The notes under the pieces were generated by a model. It ran no database searches, was not told the DNA's origin, and saw only the letters and a program-made list of their open reading frames with translations. From NCBI GenBank assembly GCA_013298955.1, contig JAAFJT010000006.1, positions 1-64,000 on the forward strand: DNA of 64,000 bases, given 5' to 3'. The position numbers and the translations under genes were made by a program. The DNA is from Chitinophagales bacterium (GTDB lineage: Bacteria > Bacteroidota > Bacteroidia > Chitinophagales > Saprospiraceae). Position 1 is the first letter of the stretch, and every line of letters begins with the position of its first letter. Of this stretch, positions 41,246 to 51,419 are shown piece by piece.

Positions 41246-42169
41246 TTAATAAACCAAATCTAACTTGCCTACCCGCGTTGAAATATTGGTTCGGCGCAAA
41301 ATTTCTTGCGTATAAGCCGCAGGAATAAATTGTCCAACCCCTTCTAATTCCAATTTATAGCCTTGTGCATTGCCTTCAACACTCATAATTTTGTTCGTAT
41401 TGACCAAATAATTGGTATGACACCGACAATATTGAGGCACATTTTTCAAATCTTCCATCACTTTCTTCAAATTAGTGCGTATCAATACCGTCTTCACTTG
41501 CTTATTTTCACAATAATAAACGCGCACAAAATGCCCTTCTGTTTGCATAAACAAGCCTTTTTCAATCCCTAAATTGAAATTTTCTTGCGGATGCGCTCCT
41601 CGAATCACTACAAAATGGGTTGCCAAAGGATTATTGACCACCCGATTAGAATGCGAAAAAACCAAATTCGGAGGCAAAGCCCGCAATTGATGATTTAACA
41701 AACGCGCCCGCCCATCATGTTTTTCCTGCAAAAAGACCTGCCGCAAAATATCGGCAAACGTCAAGGGCAAAAAACCAAGTATAAAAACTTGCATTTGGAA
41801 AAAAGAAAAATGGGTTGCCGTTAATTCCAATTCGCCTAAGCAAACTGCCAGCAAATAACTACAAACTCCCATGAATATTAAATCTAAAGCATTGATTAAC
41901 AACACTTTATAACCTGTCCAAAATTCATCTTCCATGAATCTGGGAAATAAGATAACGCCTACACGCCGCAAAAAAACCAAAGAAAGGATACACATTGCAC
42001 CATGTGCAAAGGAAACCGATACGCGGTGTATGGGCGTATAAGTTTCTAAAAATGGCGGATTTAAGGTGAGCATGACCACAAAAACAAGGACTCCAAGAAA
42101 TATTTCCATCTGCCACCGTTTCGGATTCACCCACTTGTTCGGATATGGTTGTAATAATAAACTAAACAC
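41246..42169 (-). CDS. LytTR-domain transcriptional regulator with N-terminal TM segments
   Basis: C-terminal EGHFVRVYYCENKQVKTVLIRTNLKKVMEDL...CRCHTNYLVNTNKIMSVEGN. Confidence 0.85.
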   Translation of the reverse strand: MFSLLLQPYPNKWVNPKRWQMEIFLGVLVFVVMLTLNPPFLETYTPIHRVSVSFAHGAMCILSLVFLRRVGVILFPRFMEDEFWTGYKVLLINALDLIFMGVCSYLLAVCLGELELTATHFSFFQMQVFILGFLPLTFADILRQVFLQEKHDGRARLLNHQLRALPPNLVFSHSNRVVNNPLATHFVVIRGAHPQENFNLGIEKGLFMQTEGHFVRVYYCENKQVKTVLIRTNLKKVMEDLKNVPQYCRCHTNYLVNTNKIMSVEGNAQGYKLELEGVGQFIPAAYTQEILRRTNISTRVGKLDLVY

Positions 42170-42299
42170 AATGATTTTAATTGTAAGGGTTTTGTTACGG
42201 GTTTGTCTTTTTCAAAATTGTGGTTTTTTCTTTTGTTTGCGCAAAGCTATTAAGATTTCGTTAACAATTCAATTATTTTTTCAACTATTTTTTCAAAAA

Positions 42300-42337
42300 A
42301 AAATGCCACAGCTTTTTTTCATCTGTGGCATTTTAAA
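42300..42337 (-). terminator. rho-independent terminator-like hairpin downstream of the Fe-S protein gene
   Basis: AAAATGCCACAG...CTGTGGCATTTT, T-run on the minus strand. Confidence 0.65.
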
Positions 42338-42379
42338 AACAATGACTTTACATAAAAAAACAATCTATTTACGCGTTAT

Positions 42380-43744
42380 TTACAAAGCATCAGCAATCCA
42401 TTTGTCCCTATCATCCGCCAATTGCCAAACCGCACCGCCATTTTCTAAACTCGTAAACATGGGCATCCAATCACTCGGACCCGCCGATAAGGTCAAAATT
42501 TCATACCGACGCAATTGCAAAATAATGTCTAATGGATTTATCAAAACAGGACACGCTTCTACACACGCATTACAAGTCGTACACGCATGTAGTTCCTCCG
42601 ACGAAATATAATCAAAGAGACTCCGCCCATCCTCAAAATTTTCTTTGGATAATGACATGCCTTCTGTATAAATTTCTGGATTTATCAACCGAACATCACA
42701 AGAATCTAATTTTTTGCCTACTTCCTCTGCCCTATCGCGCACATCCATCATAATTTTGCGCGGCGATAATTTTTTTCCTGTCAAATTCGCAGGACATTCC
42801 GCCGTACACCGCCCGCATTCGGTACACGTATAAGCATCCATAATATTTTTCCAACTCAATGAAGTCACGTCTTTTGCCCCAAACATAGGCATTTCGGCGG
42901 TTTCAGCAGGTGGATTTTCAACGTCGAAACCCATCATACTGCGCACTTCATTCATAATCGCGGGCATATTTTCCATTTGCCCTTTTGGATTCAAGTGCGC
43001 AAAAAAGGTGTTTGGAAAGGCTAATATAATGTGTAAATGTTTAGAAAAAGGCAAATAATTGAGGAAAACAAAGACCATCCCAAGATGCAGCCACCAGCCA
43101 AATCGCTCGACAAATACCAATAAATGACCATCCCAATTGCTGAATAAAGCAGGTCCGAGCCAGCCACTAACCGCAAAAAAGCCTGTATGATGGTAATTTT
43201 CTGGATATTTTACTTGCAAAACAGTGTCTGCACAATTCATGGAAAAGATAGCAGTTATTAAAATTATTTCAAATATCAATATCAAGGCGGCATCGATACG
43301 CGGAAAACCTGCTAATTCTGGTTTTTGAAACCTTTCGACCTTTAAAAAATAGCGTCTTGCCAAAAACGCAATCGTTACAAAAAAGGTCAAAAGCGATAAA
43401 ATTTCAATAAAACTGATGATAATTGGGTACAAAACGCCCAAATAAGGGGCAAAAAATCGGTGTACCCCGAAGCTACCGTCTATAAAAATTTCTAATAACT
43501 CAATTTGAGTGATAACAAAAGAAACGTATATCACTAAGTGTAATACCGCAGGAATCCAATTTTTAAACATTTTCTTTTGCCCAAACGCAATGAGCAAGAC
43601 GTTTTTCCACCGCAACGTGGTATCGCCTTCAATGAGTTCATCCTTACCGAGTAAGATATTACGACGAACTTTCATAAAATTGTTCCATGCCTTACCAACC
43701 AAATAAATGGTGAGTAGAATAAATATTGCTTGAGCCATATGCAA
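42380..43744 (-). CDS. membrane (Fe-S)-binding oxidoreductase, 4Fe-4S dicluster, heterodisulfide reductase-related
   Basis: N-terminal TM helices; CTECGRCTAECP and CTTCNACVEACP. Confidence 0.85.
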   Translation of the reverse strand: MHMAQAIFILLTIYLVGKAWNNFMKVRRNILLGKDELIEGDTTLRWKNVLLIAFGQKKMFKNWIPAVLHLVIYVSFVITQIELLEIFIDGSFGVHRFFAPYLGVLYPIIISFIEILSLLTFFVTIAFLARRYFLKVERFQKPELAGFPRIDAALILIFEIILITAIFSMNCADTVLQVKYPENYHHTGFFAVSGWLGPALFSNWDGHLLVFVERFGWWLHLGMVFVFLNYLPFSKHLHIILAFPNTFFAHLNPKGQMENMPAIMNEVRSMMGFDVENPPAETAEMPMFGAKDVTSLSWKNIMDAYTCTECGRCTAECPANLTGKKLSPRKIMMDVRDRAEEVGKKLDSCDVRLINPEIYTEGMSLSKENFEDGRSLFDYISSEELHACTTCNACVEACPVLINPLDIILQLRRYEILTLSAGPSDWMPMFTSLENGGAVWQLADDRDKWIADAL

Positions 43745-43939
43745 ACATTGATTAAGATGAATCGGATAATGCGGTAAATTTAGTTGTTTTGAATGGTTTA
43801 AAAAGGTTTTTTATGCTTTTTTTATGAAACAAGTCAAAAAAACGTTGAAGGTGGTTATTTTTGCGGGCGAAATGGGTTATCCGTTTTGCAAACCATTCGC
43901 ATTTGATTTTTTATTTTTAAAACAAGAAAATTAAAATAA

Positions 43940-44437
43940 ATGAAAATTTTAACAGAAAAACAAATTCAGCAAAAGATAAAACGGCTAACCATAGAAATTT
44001 TAGAACATAATTTCGATGCCGATGAAATTATTTTGGCGGGCATCAATAATAATGGATTGGAATTTGCGCAATTGTTGATGAATGAATTGGTAAATTGGCA
44101 AACGGCGATTCCGATTACGTTGACGCGCATTCGGTTGAGTCCTGCGGAGCCATTGAATAATCCCATTTTTATCGAAATGCCTTTGCAACAGCTTGAAAAT
44201 AAAGTAGTTATCATTTGTGACGATGTGGCAAATACAGGGCGAACCGTGTTTTACGCGCTGCAACCGTTGATGGCGATTTTGCCGAAAAAGGTGGAAGTTG
44301 CCGTTTTGGTGGATAGAAAACATAAAATGTTTCCGATTACGCCCGATTATGTCGGTCTGTCTTTGGCTACCACTTTAAAGGAAAATATCGAAGTTCAATT
44401 AAAAAATGTAGCCGAGATAGCAGTTTATTTAAAATAA
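43940..44437 (+). CDS. phosphoribosyltransferase family protein (PyrR-like)
   Basis: PRPP-binding motif VVIICDDVANTGRTVFYAL. Confidence 0.8.
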   Translation: MKILTEKQIQQKIKRLTIEILEHNFDADEIILAGINNNGLEFAQLLMNELVNWQTAIPITLTRIRLSPAEPLNNPIFIEMPLQQLENKVVIICDDVANTGRTVFYALQPLMAILPKKVEVAVLVDRKHKMFPITPDYVGLSLATTLKENIEVQLKNVAEIAVYLK

Positions 44438-44480
44438 TTTGTTTTAAATAATTTAAAAATAAAAAATATATCGAAAAATA

Positions 44481-44512
44481 AAGTTCGTAGAGGTTTAAAC
44501 CTCTACGAACTT
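44481..44512. repeat. perfect 16-bp hairpin immediately upstream of the HsdR_N-type gene
   Basis: AAGTTCGTAGAGGTTT-AAACCTCTACGAACTT. Confidence 0.92.
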
Positions 44513-44524
44513 CGGTACCAAATT

Positions 44525-44983
44525 ATGTTATTAGAAATTGATTTTTTAAAATATAAATCTTTTTTGAAATTTAAACGGGCAAGTGACGCAACAACCCATA
44601 TTTATGACCCGATTCGACGCAAATATTTGGTTTTACAACCTGAAGAATTAGTTCGACAGTTCGTATTACAATATTTAAATCTTGAAAAAAAATATCCATT
44701 CAAACAAATTCGCACAGAAAAAAGTTTGATTATCAATGAATTACAAAAAAGATGTGATATTTTGATTTATGATAAGCAGATTCAACCCTATCTGTTAGTG
44801 GAGTGCAAAGCGGCTCATATTCCGATTGACCAAGCCGTTTTTGAACAAATTGCGCGGTATAATCTCGTCTTGCAAGTACCTTATTTGTTGGTGACGAATG
44901 GTTTACAAACCTATTGTTGTGAAATGAATTATGAAAAACAATCTTTTAGATTCCTCGCCGCTATTCCCATTTGCGATTTTTAG
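44525..44983 (+). CDS. HsdR N-terminal (HSDR_N_2)-type nuclease domain protein
   Basis: EELVRQFVLQYL...KRCDILIYDKQIQPYLLVECKA (PD-(D/E)xK-like). Confidence 0.8.
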   Translation: MLLEIDFLKYKSFLKFKRASDATTHIYDPIRRKYLVLQPEELVRQFVLQYLNLEKKYPFKQIRTEKSLIINELQKRCDILIYDKQIQPYLLVECKAAHIPIDQAVFEQIARYNLVLQVPYLLVTNGLQTYCCEMNYEKQSFRFLAAIPICDF

Positions 44984-45190
44984 GCTAAAAATTATATTTT
45001 ATAAAATTGAATATTTTACAATAATATTTGGTTTTTTAAAATAAGGATTTTTCATACTACCTAAAAATCATTATTTTAGGGTAGTTATGTAAAATAAATC
45101 AATAAATATTTTTTTTATTTGTAAAATGCCTCTATCTTAGCATGGTAATTCTTGTGTAATAAAAAACATAGTTTTTGGGGTTTTAGTTGG

Positions 45191-45236
45191 AAGGTTTAAG
45201 AACCGTAGTAATACGATTCTTAAACCTTTTTTTTTA
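45191..45236. terminator. terminator-like hairpin with T-run
   Basis: AAGGTTTAAGAACCGTA-GTAA-TACGATTCTTAAACCTT then TTTTTTT. Confidence 0.7.
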
Positions 45237-46121
45237 TAGGAAATTCGGGTTCTTAAATTCAGGGTTCGGATACTTGTAAAAGCCTTCACCTGTCTTTACG
45301 CCTAACTTACCTTGTTCAACATATTGTTTCAAAAGATTTGCAAAACGCACACTTTTGGAATCTTTGCGCGGACTCACCACATGCCAAGCCGTATCCAGTC
45401 CAATCTGGTCAAGCATGCCAAAAATACCTATATTACTTTTCATATTGCCCATCCAAGAACGGTCAATATCTTGAATACTGCCGACATCGCGGGTTTTCAA
45501 ATCGCCCGCCGCCCCAATCAAGGCAACTAACATGGCATTATAAAGGTAACCAGGCGATTCATTTTGGATAAAAACAGGGGTTTGATGGATGATTTTGCCA
45601 AAATCCATCAATAAATCCACCACCCAAGTCGCCGTTGTGGGATGCGGCATCACATCGACCACGTTTGCATGAAAAACATCATGAAAGTGAAAAGCGCAAA
45701 AACGGTCGGGCGCACCCGATTCTGTGGCAAATTGAGAAGGCAATAAGTAAGATGTATTCGTTGTCAACACCGTTTTAGATTCAAAAAGCGGCGCAAATTC
45801 AACATAAAGTTTCTTTTTCAAGTCTGGATTTTCAGTCACCGACTCACTCATAAAATCGGCATCTGCAACAGCTAATTTTTTATCTGTTGTAGTCACAATC
45901 CGTTTTTTCGCTTCGATAGCTTGCAACTCCGTACATTGTTGGCTTTTAATCAATGTTTTCAAAATTTTATCTTGAAAAACAAGGGCTGTATCCAATTGTT
46001 TTTGTTGAAGGTCATACATTTTGACTTGAAAACCATCTAACGCACAACGCAAGCCAATCCGCAAACCAAGCGTACCGCTTCCAATAATTAAAACATTTTT
46101 AATATCTGATACTTGACGCAT
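45234..46121 (-). CDS. 3-hydroxyacyl-CoA dehydrogenase family protein
   Basis: NVLIIGSGTLGLRIGLRCALDGFQVKMYD (Rossmann), FCAFHFHDVFHANVVDVMPHPTT. Confidence 0.88.
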   Translation of the reverse strand: MRQVSDIKNVLIIGSGTLGLRIGLRCALDGFQVKMYDLQQKQLDTALVFQDKILKTLIKSQQCTELQAIEAKKRIVTTTDKKLAVADADFMSESVTENPDLKKKLYVEFAPLFESKTVLTTNTSYLLPSQFATESGAPDRFCAFHFHDVFHANVVDVMPHPTTATWVVDLLMDFGKIIHQTPVFIQNESPGYLYNAMLVALIGAAGDLKTRDVGSIQDIDRSWMGNMKSNIGIFGMLDQIGLDTAWHVVSPRKDSKSVRFANLLKQYVEQGKLGVKTGEGFYKYPNPEFKNPNFL

Positions 46122-46216
46122 ATGAAATATACTTTTTTTTTAAAAATTAAAAACAAAGTTACGAAAATTGTAATGGCTACAACCTATTTTGAAAAATAAC
46201 TTGGGAGTTGAGAGCG

Positions 46217-46313
46217 AATTGGAACGCGGATGATGCAGATTGGGCGGATTTGCACGGATTTTTTTTAAAAATCCGTACAAATCCGCCCAATCTGCGTCAT
46301 CCGCGTTCCAATT
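46217..46313. repeat. Family A inverted-repeat element (A4)
   Basis: AATTGGAACGCGGATGATGCAGATTGGGCGGATTTGCACGGATTTTT / near-perfect reverse complement. Confidence 0.95.
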
Positions 46314-46325
46314 GTATCGAAAAAC

Positions 46326-47309
46326 TTAAAAATACAATCCATGTCCTTTTATTTTCGGACCTAATTGCAAAGTGGGCATCGGTACTTTTACGTAATTCAT
46401 GGAATGAAAAACCAATTTCCAAAATTTCTTTTTGGGTTTAAACAATTTTTCCAAATTTATATCGGGTGCAAGGTAGATTTCCCATTTGCCACCTTCCCCT
46501 GCGCCTGTCAGATTCCAACTATCCGCTTCTATACCAAAACCCACTGCTAAATTGAGCCAATCAGGAACCCATGCTATTTTTTCACGAGTCAAATAACGCA
46601 AACTCGTTGATACCCAATACGTTTGATTTAAATAATCGTCTGGGTCAAAAATGGTTACTTTTGCACCTCGGGAATCAAAGTATTTAGTACTGCGCTGCCA
46701 ATAACTCATTTTAAAATCCGTCTCTCGCAATAATTCTGAATGCAAACGCCCCACATACAGCAAACCACCCAAGCTGCCCGTAGTCACATCGCCCAAACTA
46801 AAACCCCAATTCGGTGCAAATCCATCCTTTAATTCAACTGCCATTTGCACGCCCGCAGCCATCGCAAAACCGTACCAAGCCGCTTCCTTTTCATTGAAAG
46901 TCAACTCTTTAAATACGCCTCTGTAAAAATCGGCTCCCCAAACACCACCCATAAAATGCCCAAACTTATCTAAATTATTCGCATATTTATAATCTCGATT
47001 AAAATCAAAATGAAAGTTCGTCGGTTTATCACCCCACCAAAGATGCTTCATCAATACATAGGTACTCACCCCAATCACCGCCGCACTGCCGCCAACCACA
47101 ATAGGCGCGTATTTGCGTTTTTTAAATCGGTCTAAAAAACAAGGCACGATACTATCCGAAAAGCGGTCTTGCAATATGTTTTGTGCAGGGTCATATTGTT
47201 TTAAATCATATAAAGTCGGTAATTTGACAGGCTGATTCAAAGTAAGTGATTGTGCGAAACTCGCTGTTCCAATGAAAAGTGACAGCAATACTGTCGAAAA
47301 TGGCTTCAT
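46326..47309 (-). CDS. DUF2279 family protein
   Basis: NNLDKFGHFMGGVWGADFYRGVF...GFAPNWGFSLGDVTTGSLGGLLYVG; signal peptide from ATG 47309. Confidence 0.8.
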   Translation of the reverse strand: MKPFSTVLLSLFIGTASFAQSLTLNQPVKLPTLYDLKQYDPAQNILQDRFSDSIVPCFLDRFKKRKYAPIVVGGSAAVIGVSTYVLMKHLWWGDKPTNFHFDFNRDYKYANNLDKFGHFMGGVWGADFYRGVFKELTFNEKEAAWYGFAMAAGVQMAVELKDGFAPNWGFSLGDVTTGSLGGLLYVGRLHSELLRETDFKMSYWQRSTKYFDSRGAKVTIFDPDDYLNQTYWVSTSLRYLTREKIAWVPDWLNLAVGFGIEADSWNLTGAGEGGKWEIYLAPDINLEKLFKPKKKFWKLVFHSMNYVKVPMPTLQLGPKIKGHGLYF

Positions 47310-47531
47310 GATTTCAATAATTTGGATTAAAAAAATTAGATTTTTAGAATGATTCTGTTTATTCAAAAGGGTTTTTCCAACATTTGTTATTTTTATAAAT
47401 ACTTAAAATGATTAAAATGTGACATGACAATTTTGGATTTCAAAAATTAAAAGAAAAGTTCCACAAATATTTGTAAAACTTAGCGTAATTTCGCCGCTTG
47501 TTGATAAAATTTAGACTCATTTAGACGTATA

Positions 47532-47591
47532 TTTTTTAGGATTCATTGTTATATTGTTGGCAATCCAACAATACAACAATGAATCCCAAAA
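47532..47591. repeat. inverted repeat, possible divergent family B member (B4)
   Basis: TTTTTTAGGATTCATTGTTATATTGTTGG...CCAACAATACAACAATGAATCCCAAAAA. Confidence 0.75.
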
Positions 47592-47672
47592 ATCCATCCC
47601 TAAAAAAGAGGTTTCTAAAATCATAGTCAACTAATAGTTAATGCTTAAAACAATAAAATTCATACTCTTAAC

Positions 47673-48767
47673 ATGGAGCAGGAAGATTTACACAACCAAC
47701 ATACTATTGTCAACCAAACGAGTGACAATCAAGGCGGTGGCGAACAATCCGATGATTTATTTGAACATCACCGTATTGTAACCGATAAAGGGCAGTCGCA
47801 ATATCGGATTGATAAGTTTCTAATGGACAGAATCGCACAAGTCTCACGCAATAAAATTCAAAATGCGATTCGAGCAGGTTCTGTTTTGGTTGATGGATTA
47901 GAAATAAAACCCAATTATAAAGTTCGTCCAAATCAAACGATTACGGTGACACTCGCACATCCGCCTGCAAGTGATTACATCGAGCCGCAAAAAATGGATT
48001 TGAACATTGTGTTTGAAGATGAGGATGTGATGATTATTAATAAGCCGCCCGGTTTGGTCGTTCATCCGGGTTTGGGCAATCCTGACCACACGCTTTTGAA
48101 CGGTTTAATGTATTATTTTCGGGAAAAATATGGCGAAGTCCCACCTGATAGTGATGGACAACGCCCTTATTTGGTGCATCGGATTGACAAAGATACGAGT
48201 GGTTTGTTGCTTGTTGCGAAAAATGAGTATGCGATGTCGCGTTTGGCAAAACAATTTTTTGACCATAGTATTCAAAGAACCTATCATGCGTTGGTTTGGG
48301 GGCAACCCGATGTATTGGCAGGAACGATTCATGTGAATGTTGGGCGTGACCCAAATGAACGGTTGTTGATTAAGGCGTTTCCAGAAGGGGATGAAGGGAA
48401 AGTGGCGATTACGCATTATCGGGTTTTGGAGGCGATGTATTATGTGAGTTTGGTGGAGTGTAATTTGGAGACGGGACGGACGCATCAGATTCGTGTACAT
48501 ATGAAACATATGGGACATCCGTTGTTTATGGATGGGCGTTATGGCGGTGATGAAATATTGAAAGGTACGGTTTTCACCAAGTATAAACAATTCGTTCTCA
48601 ATTGTTTCCGTACAATTCCGCGTCAAGCGTTGCATGCTAAAACATTGGGTTTTGTCCATCCAACGACGAATGAAAAAATGTTTTTTGATTCAGAATTGCC
48701 TGCCGATTTTGGAGGTGTTTTGAAAAAATGGAGAGATTATTTAACTTATCGGAAGCAATTATTATAA
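47673..48767 (+). CDS. RluA/RluD-family RNA pseudouridine synthase
   Basis: N-terminal S4-like domain; RPYLVHRIDKDTSGLLLVAKN; TGRTHQIRVHMKHMGHPL. Confidence 0.94.
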   Translation: MEQEDLHNQHTIVNQTSDNQGGGEQSDDLFEHHRIVTDKGQSQYRIDKFLMDRIAQVSRNKIQNAIRAGSVLVDGLEIKPNYKVRPNQTITVTLAHPPASDYIEPQKMDLNIVFEDEDVMIINKPPGLVVHPGLGNPDHTLLNGLMYYFREKYGEVPPDSDGQRPYLVHRIDKDTSGLLLVAKNEYAMSRLAKQFFDHSIQRTYHALVWGQPDVLAGTIHVNVGRDPNERLLIKAFPEGDEGKVAITHYRVLEAMYYVSLVECNLETGRTHQIRVHMKHMGHPLFMDGRYGGDEILKGTVFTKYKQFVLNCFRTIPRQALHAKTLGFVHPTTNEKMFFDSELPADFGGVLKKWRDYLTYRKQLL

Positions 48768-48779
48768 AACGTTGGATCT

Positions 48780-48914
48780 AATTGGAACGCGGATGACGCA
48801 GATTAGGCGGATTTACGCAGATTTTTATTTGTTTTAATAGTTAAGTATTCAAAATAAAAATCCGAAAATCCGTGTAAATCCGCCCAATCTGCGTTATCCG
48901 CGTTCCCATTGTAT
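48780..48914. repeat. Family A inverted-repeat element (A5)
   Basis: AATTGGAACGCGGATGACGCAGATTAGGCGGATTTACGCAGATTTTTATTT ... AAAATAAAAATCCGAAAATCCGTGTAAATCCGCCCAATCTGCGTTATCCGCGTTCCC. Confidence 0.92.
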
Positions 48915-48929
48915 CCTATTTTCAAAAAA

Positions 48930-49490
48930 ATGATGATAAATCACTCACAAACCATTCAAATTACGCAAGAATGGATACAACAATTTGTTATTGGTTTGAA
49001 CCTTTGTCCGTTTGCGAAACTGCCGTTTAAAATGGACAAAATTCGTTATACCGTTTTTGAGGGAAATGACCTTGAATCGTTTTTAAAAGCCATTTTGGAT
49101 GAATTAATGTTTTTAAAAGATTCAGAGGCGACGGTTTGCGAGACGAGTTTGCTGATACATCCCGAAATTTTTAATGATTTTACCGAATATTGGGATTTTC
49201 AAGAGGTTGTTGAGGAGATTTTGGAAGAAGCAGATTTGGATGGCGTGATTCAAGTGGCTACTTTTCACCCCGATTACCAATTTGCAGATACGCGCAAAAC
49301 ATCGCCTGAGAATTATACGAATCGTTCGCCTTTTCCAATGTTGCACTTTTTGCGGGAGGACTCAGTGACCAAAGCAGTGGATACCTATCCCGATATAGAC
49401 GACATTCCTGAACATAACATTCGCAGAATGAACGATTTAGGTATTTTTAAAATTAAAAATATGTTGAATGACATTATCGGAAAGAATTGA
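48930..49490 (+). CDS. DUF1415 family protein
   Basis: WIQQFVIGLNLCPFAK...FHPDYQFADTRKTSPENYTNRSPFPMLHFLRE. Confidence 0.85.
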   Translation: MMINHSQTIQITQEWIQQFVIGLNLCPFAKLPFKMDKIRYTVFEGNDLESFLKAILDELMFLKDSEATVCETSLLIHPEIFNDFTEYWDFQEVVEEILEEADLDGVIQVATFHPDYQFADTRKTSPENYTNRSPFPMLHFLREDSVTKAVDTYPDIDDIPEHNIRRMNDLGIFKIKNMLNDIIGKN

Positions 49491-50511
49491 AGCCTTAGCC
49501 TATTTAGGTCAATATTTGGCTGATGCACCAGATGAAAATTTGTTCGTTGCCATGCGCCGCAGTGAAGCGGCAAATGGATGGTTTACGCCTGCGAATATTC
49601 AAAATGCGTTGGAAGCGATTCGCGATGCTTTTTTGGATCAATCCAAATTAATCGCTTGGTCGAATCATTATAACATTGATAATCAATCTATTACACCTTC
49701 TAAAATCGTTGGATTGGTTTTGGCTGGCAATATTCCTTTGGTCGGATTCCATGATATTGTTTGCGTATTTATGGCGGGACATAAGGCAAAAGTGAAGTTA
49801 TCTGAAAAAGATAAATATTTATTACCACATTTATTGCGCGTCATGGCGGAAAAATATCCTGCTTCTGCGGCTTATTTTGAAACGACCGAAGGTTTTTTAC
49901 AACCTTTTGATGCCGTGATTGCAACAGGTAGTAATAATTCTGCCCGATATTTTGAATCGTATTTTGGTAAATATCCAAATATTATTCGGAAAAATAGAAA
50001 TGCTATTGCGGTCTTGACGGGTTTTGAAACGGAAGATGAGTTACAAGCATTAGGCAAAGATGTATTTCAATATTATGGATTGGGATGTCGCAATGTTTCC
50101 AAATTATATTTGCCGCGTGATTATGATTTTGTGCCTTTGTTGACGGCTTTGCACGAATATAATGGAGTTGTTATGAATCATAAATATAAAAATAATTTTG
50201 ACCATAATTATTCTTTATTGATTTTAAATCGCGTCGATTATAAAGCCAATGGTTGTATCTTAATGTCTGAAAATCAAGGGATTGCATCGCCGATTGCTTG
50301 TTTATATTACGAATATTATGATGATTTAAAAATCGTAGCATCTCAATTGGCAACCCGCCAAGATGTCATTCAATTGGCTATTTCTAAACAAAAAATTGGA
50401 AATATTCCGACGTTTGATTTTGGCGCGGCGCAAGCCCCTACCCTATCCGATTACGCGGATGGTGTGGATGTGATGGATTTTTTAACACATCAATTGCATA
50501 AAATTTTGTAA
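49468..50511 (+). CDS. acyl-CoA reductase (LuxC-like)
   Basis: IVGLVLAGNIPLVGFHDIVCVFMAGHKAKVKLSEKDKYLLPHLL; overlaps the upstream ORF by 23 nt. Confidence 0.85.
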   Translation: MTLSERIEALAYLGQYLADAPDENLFVAMRRSEAANGWFTPANIQNALEAIRDAFLDQSKLIAWSNHYNIDNQSITPSKIVGLVLAGNIPLVGFHDIVCVFMAGHKAKVKLSEKDKYLLPHLLRVMAEKYPASAAYFETTEGFLQPFDAVIATGSNNSARYFESYFGKYPNIIRKNRNAIAVLTGFETEDELQALGKDVFQYYGLGCRNVSKLYLPRDYDFVPLLTALHEYNGVVMNHKYKNNFDHNYSLLILNRVDYKANGCILMSENQGIASPIACLYYEYYDDLKIVASQLATRQDVIQLAISKQKIGNIPTFDFGAAQAPTLSDYADGVDVMDFLTHQLHKIL

Positions 50512-51135
50512 ATGAGTGCTACAAAAGCGGCTCAAATTGCTGCAATTTTGGAAGATTTGTATCCTGAAACGCCGATTCCATTGGTGCATCAAGACCCGTA
50601 CACCTTATTAATAGCCGTTTTGCTGTCGGCGCAATGCACGGATGTGCGCGTCAATCAGGTCACTCCTACCCTATTTGCGAAAGCCGATTCGCCTCAAAAA
50701 ATGGTTCAAGTATCCGTAGAGGAAATTCGGGCTATCATTCGACCTTGTGGGTTGTCGCCGCGCAAATCTCAAGCGATTTATGATTTATCCCACATTTTGA
50801 TTGAAAAACATGGTGGAATCGTGCCTCAATCCTTTGAAGATTTGGAAAAATTGCCTTGTGTTGGTCATAAAACGGCTTCGGTAGTGATGTCGCAAGCCTT
50901 TGGCGTACCTGCATTTCCTGTTGATACGCACATTCATCGGTTGGCGCAACGATGGGGTTTGGCGAGTGGCAAAAATGTGGAAGATACCGAAAAATCACTT
51001 AAAAGCCTCTTTCCAATCGAAAAATGGAATAAATTGCATTTACAAATTATTTATTTTGGACGAGAATATTGTCCTGCACGCGGGCATAAAGTAGAACATT
51101 GTCCCATTTGCAAAGCATTTGCTCCTTTTACTTAA
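50512..51135 (+). CDS. nth: endonuclease III
   Basis: LLSAQCTDVRVNQVTPTLF, LPCVGHKTASVVMSQAFGVPAFPVDTHIHRLAQRWGL, CPARGHKVEHCPIC (Fe-S loop). Confidence 0.96.
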   Translation: MSATKAAQIAAILEDLYPETPIPLVHQDPYTLLIAVLLSAQCTDVRVNQVTPTLFAKADSPQKMVQVSVEEIRAIIRPCGLSPRKSQAIYDLSHILIEKHGGIVPQSFEDLEKLPCVGHKTASVVMSQAFGVPAFPVDTHIHRLAQRWGLASGKNVEDTEKSLKSLFPIEKWNKLHLQIIYFGREYCPARGHKVEHCPICKAFAPFT

Positions 51136-51172
51136 TAAAAAAGGCAACCATTTGGAAACGGTTGCCTTTTTT
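51136..51172. terminator. rho-independent terminator after nth
   Basis: AAAAAAGGCAACC-ATTTGGAAAC-GGTTGCCTTTTTT. Confidence 0.8.
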
Positions 51173-51419
51173 ATTTGGCAGTTTCTGGTTAAAAAAGATA
51201 AGAGCAATTTTTTAAATTGCCCTTTCCTCTCAACATTAAACTTGTATGAAAAAACTTTAAAATCTAAAATGCAATTTTTTTTCTACCACTATAACTTTGC
51301 TGAATATTTTTCAACCCAAAAAACCTAATTTGTAAGCAAAAGAATTAAAATAAAAATTTAAAAAAAACAGCCAACATTATTATAGTGATAGGAAAAAAAA
51401 GGATATGATTCAATAATCA

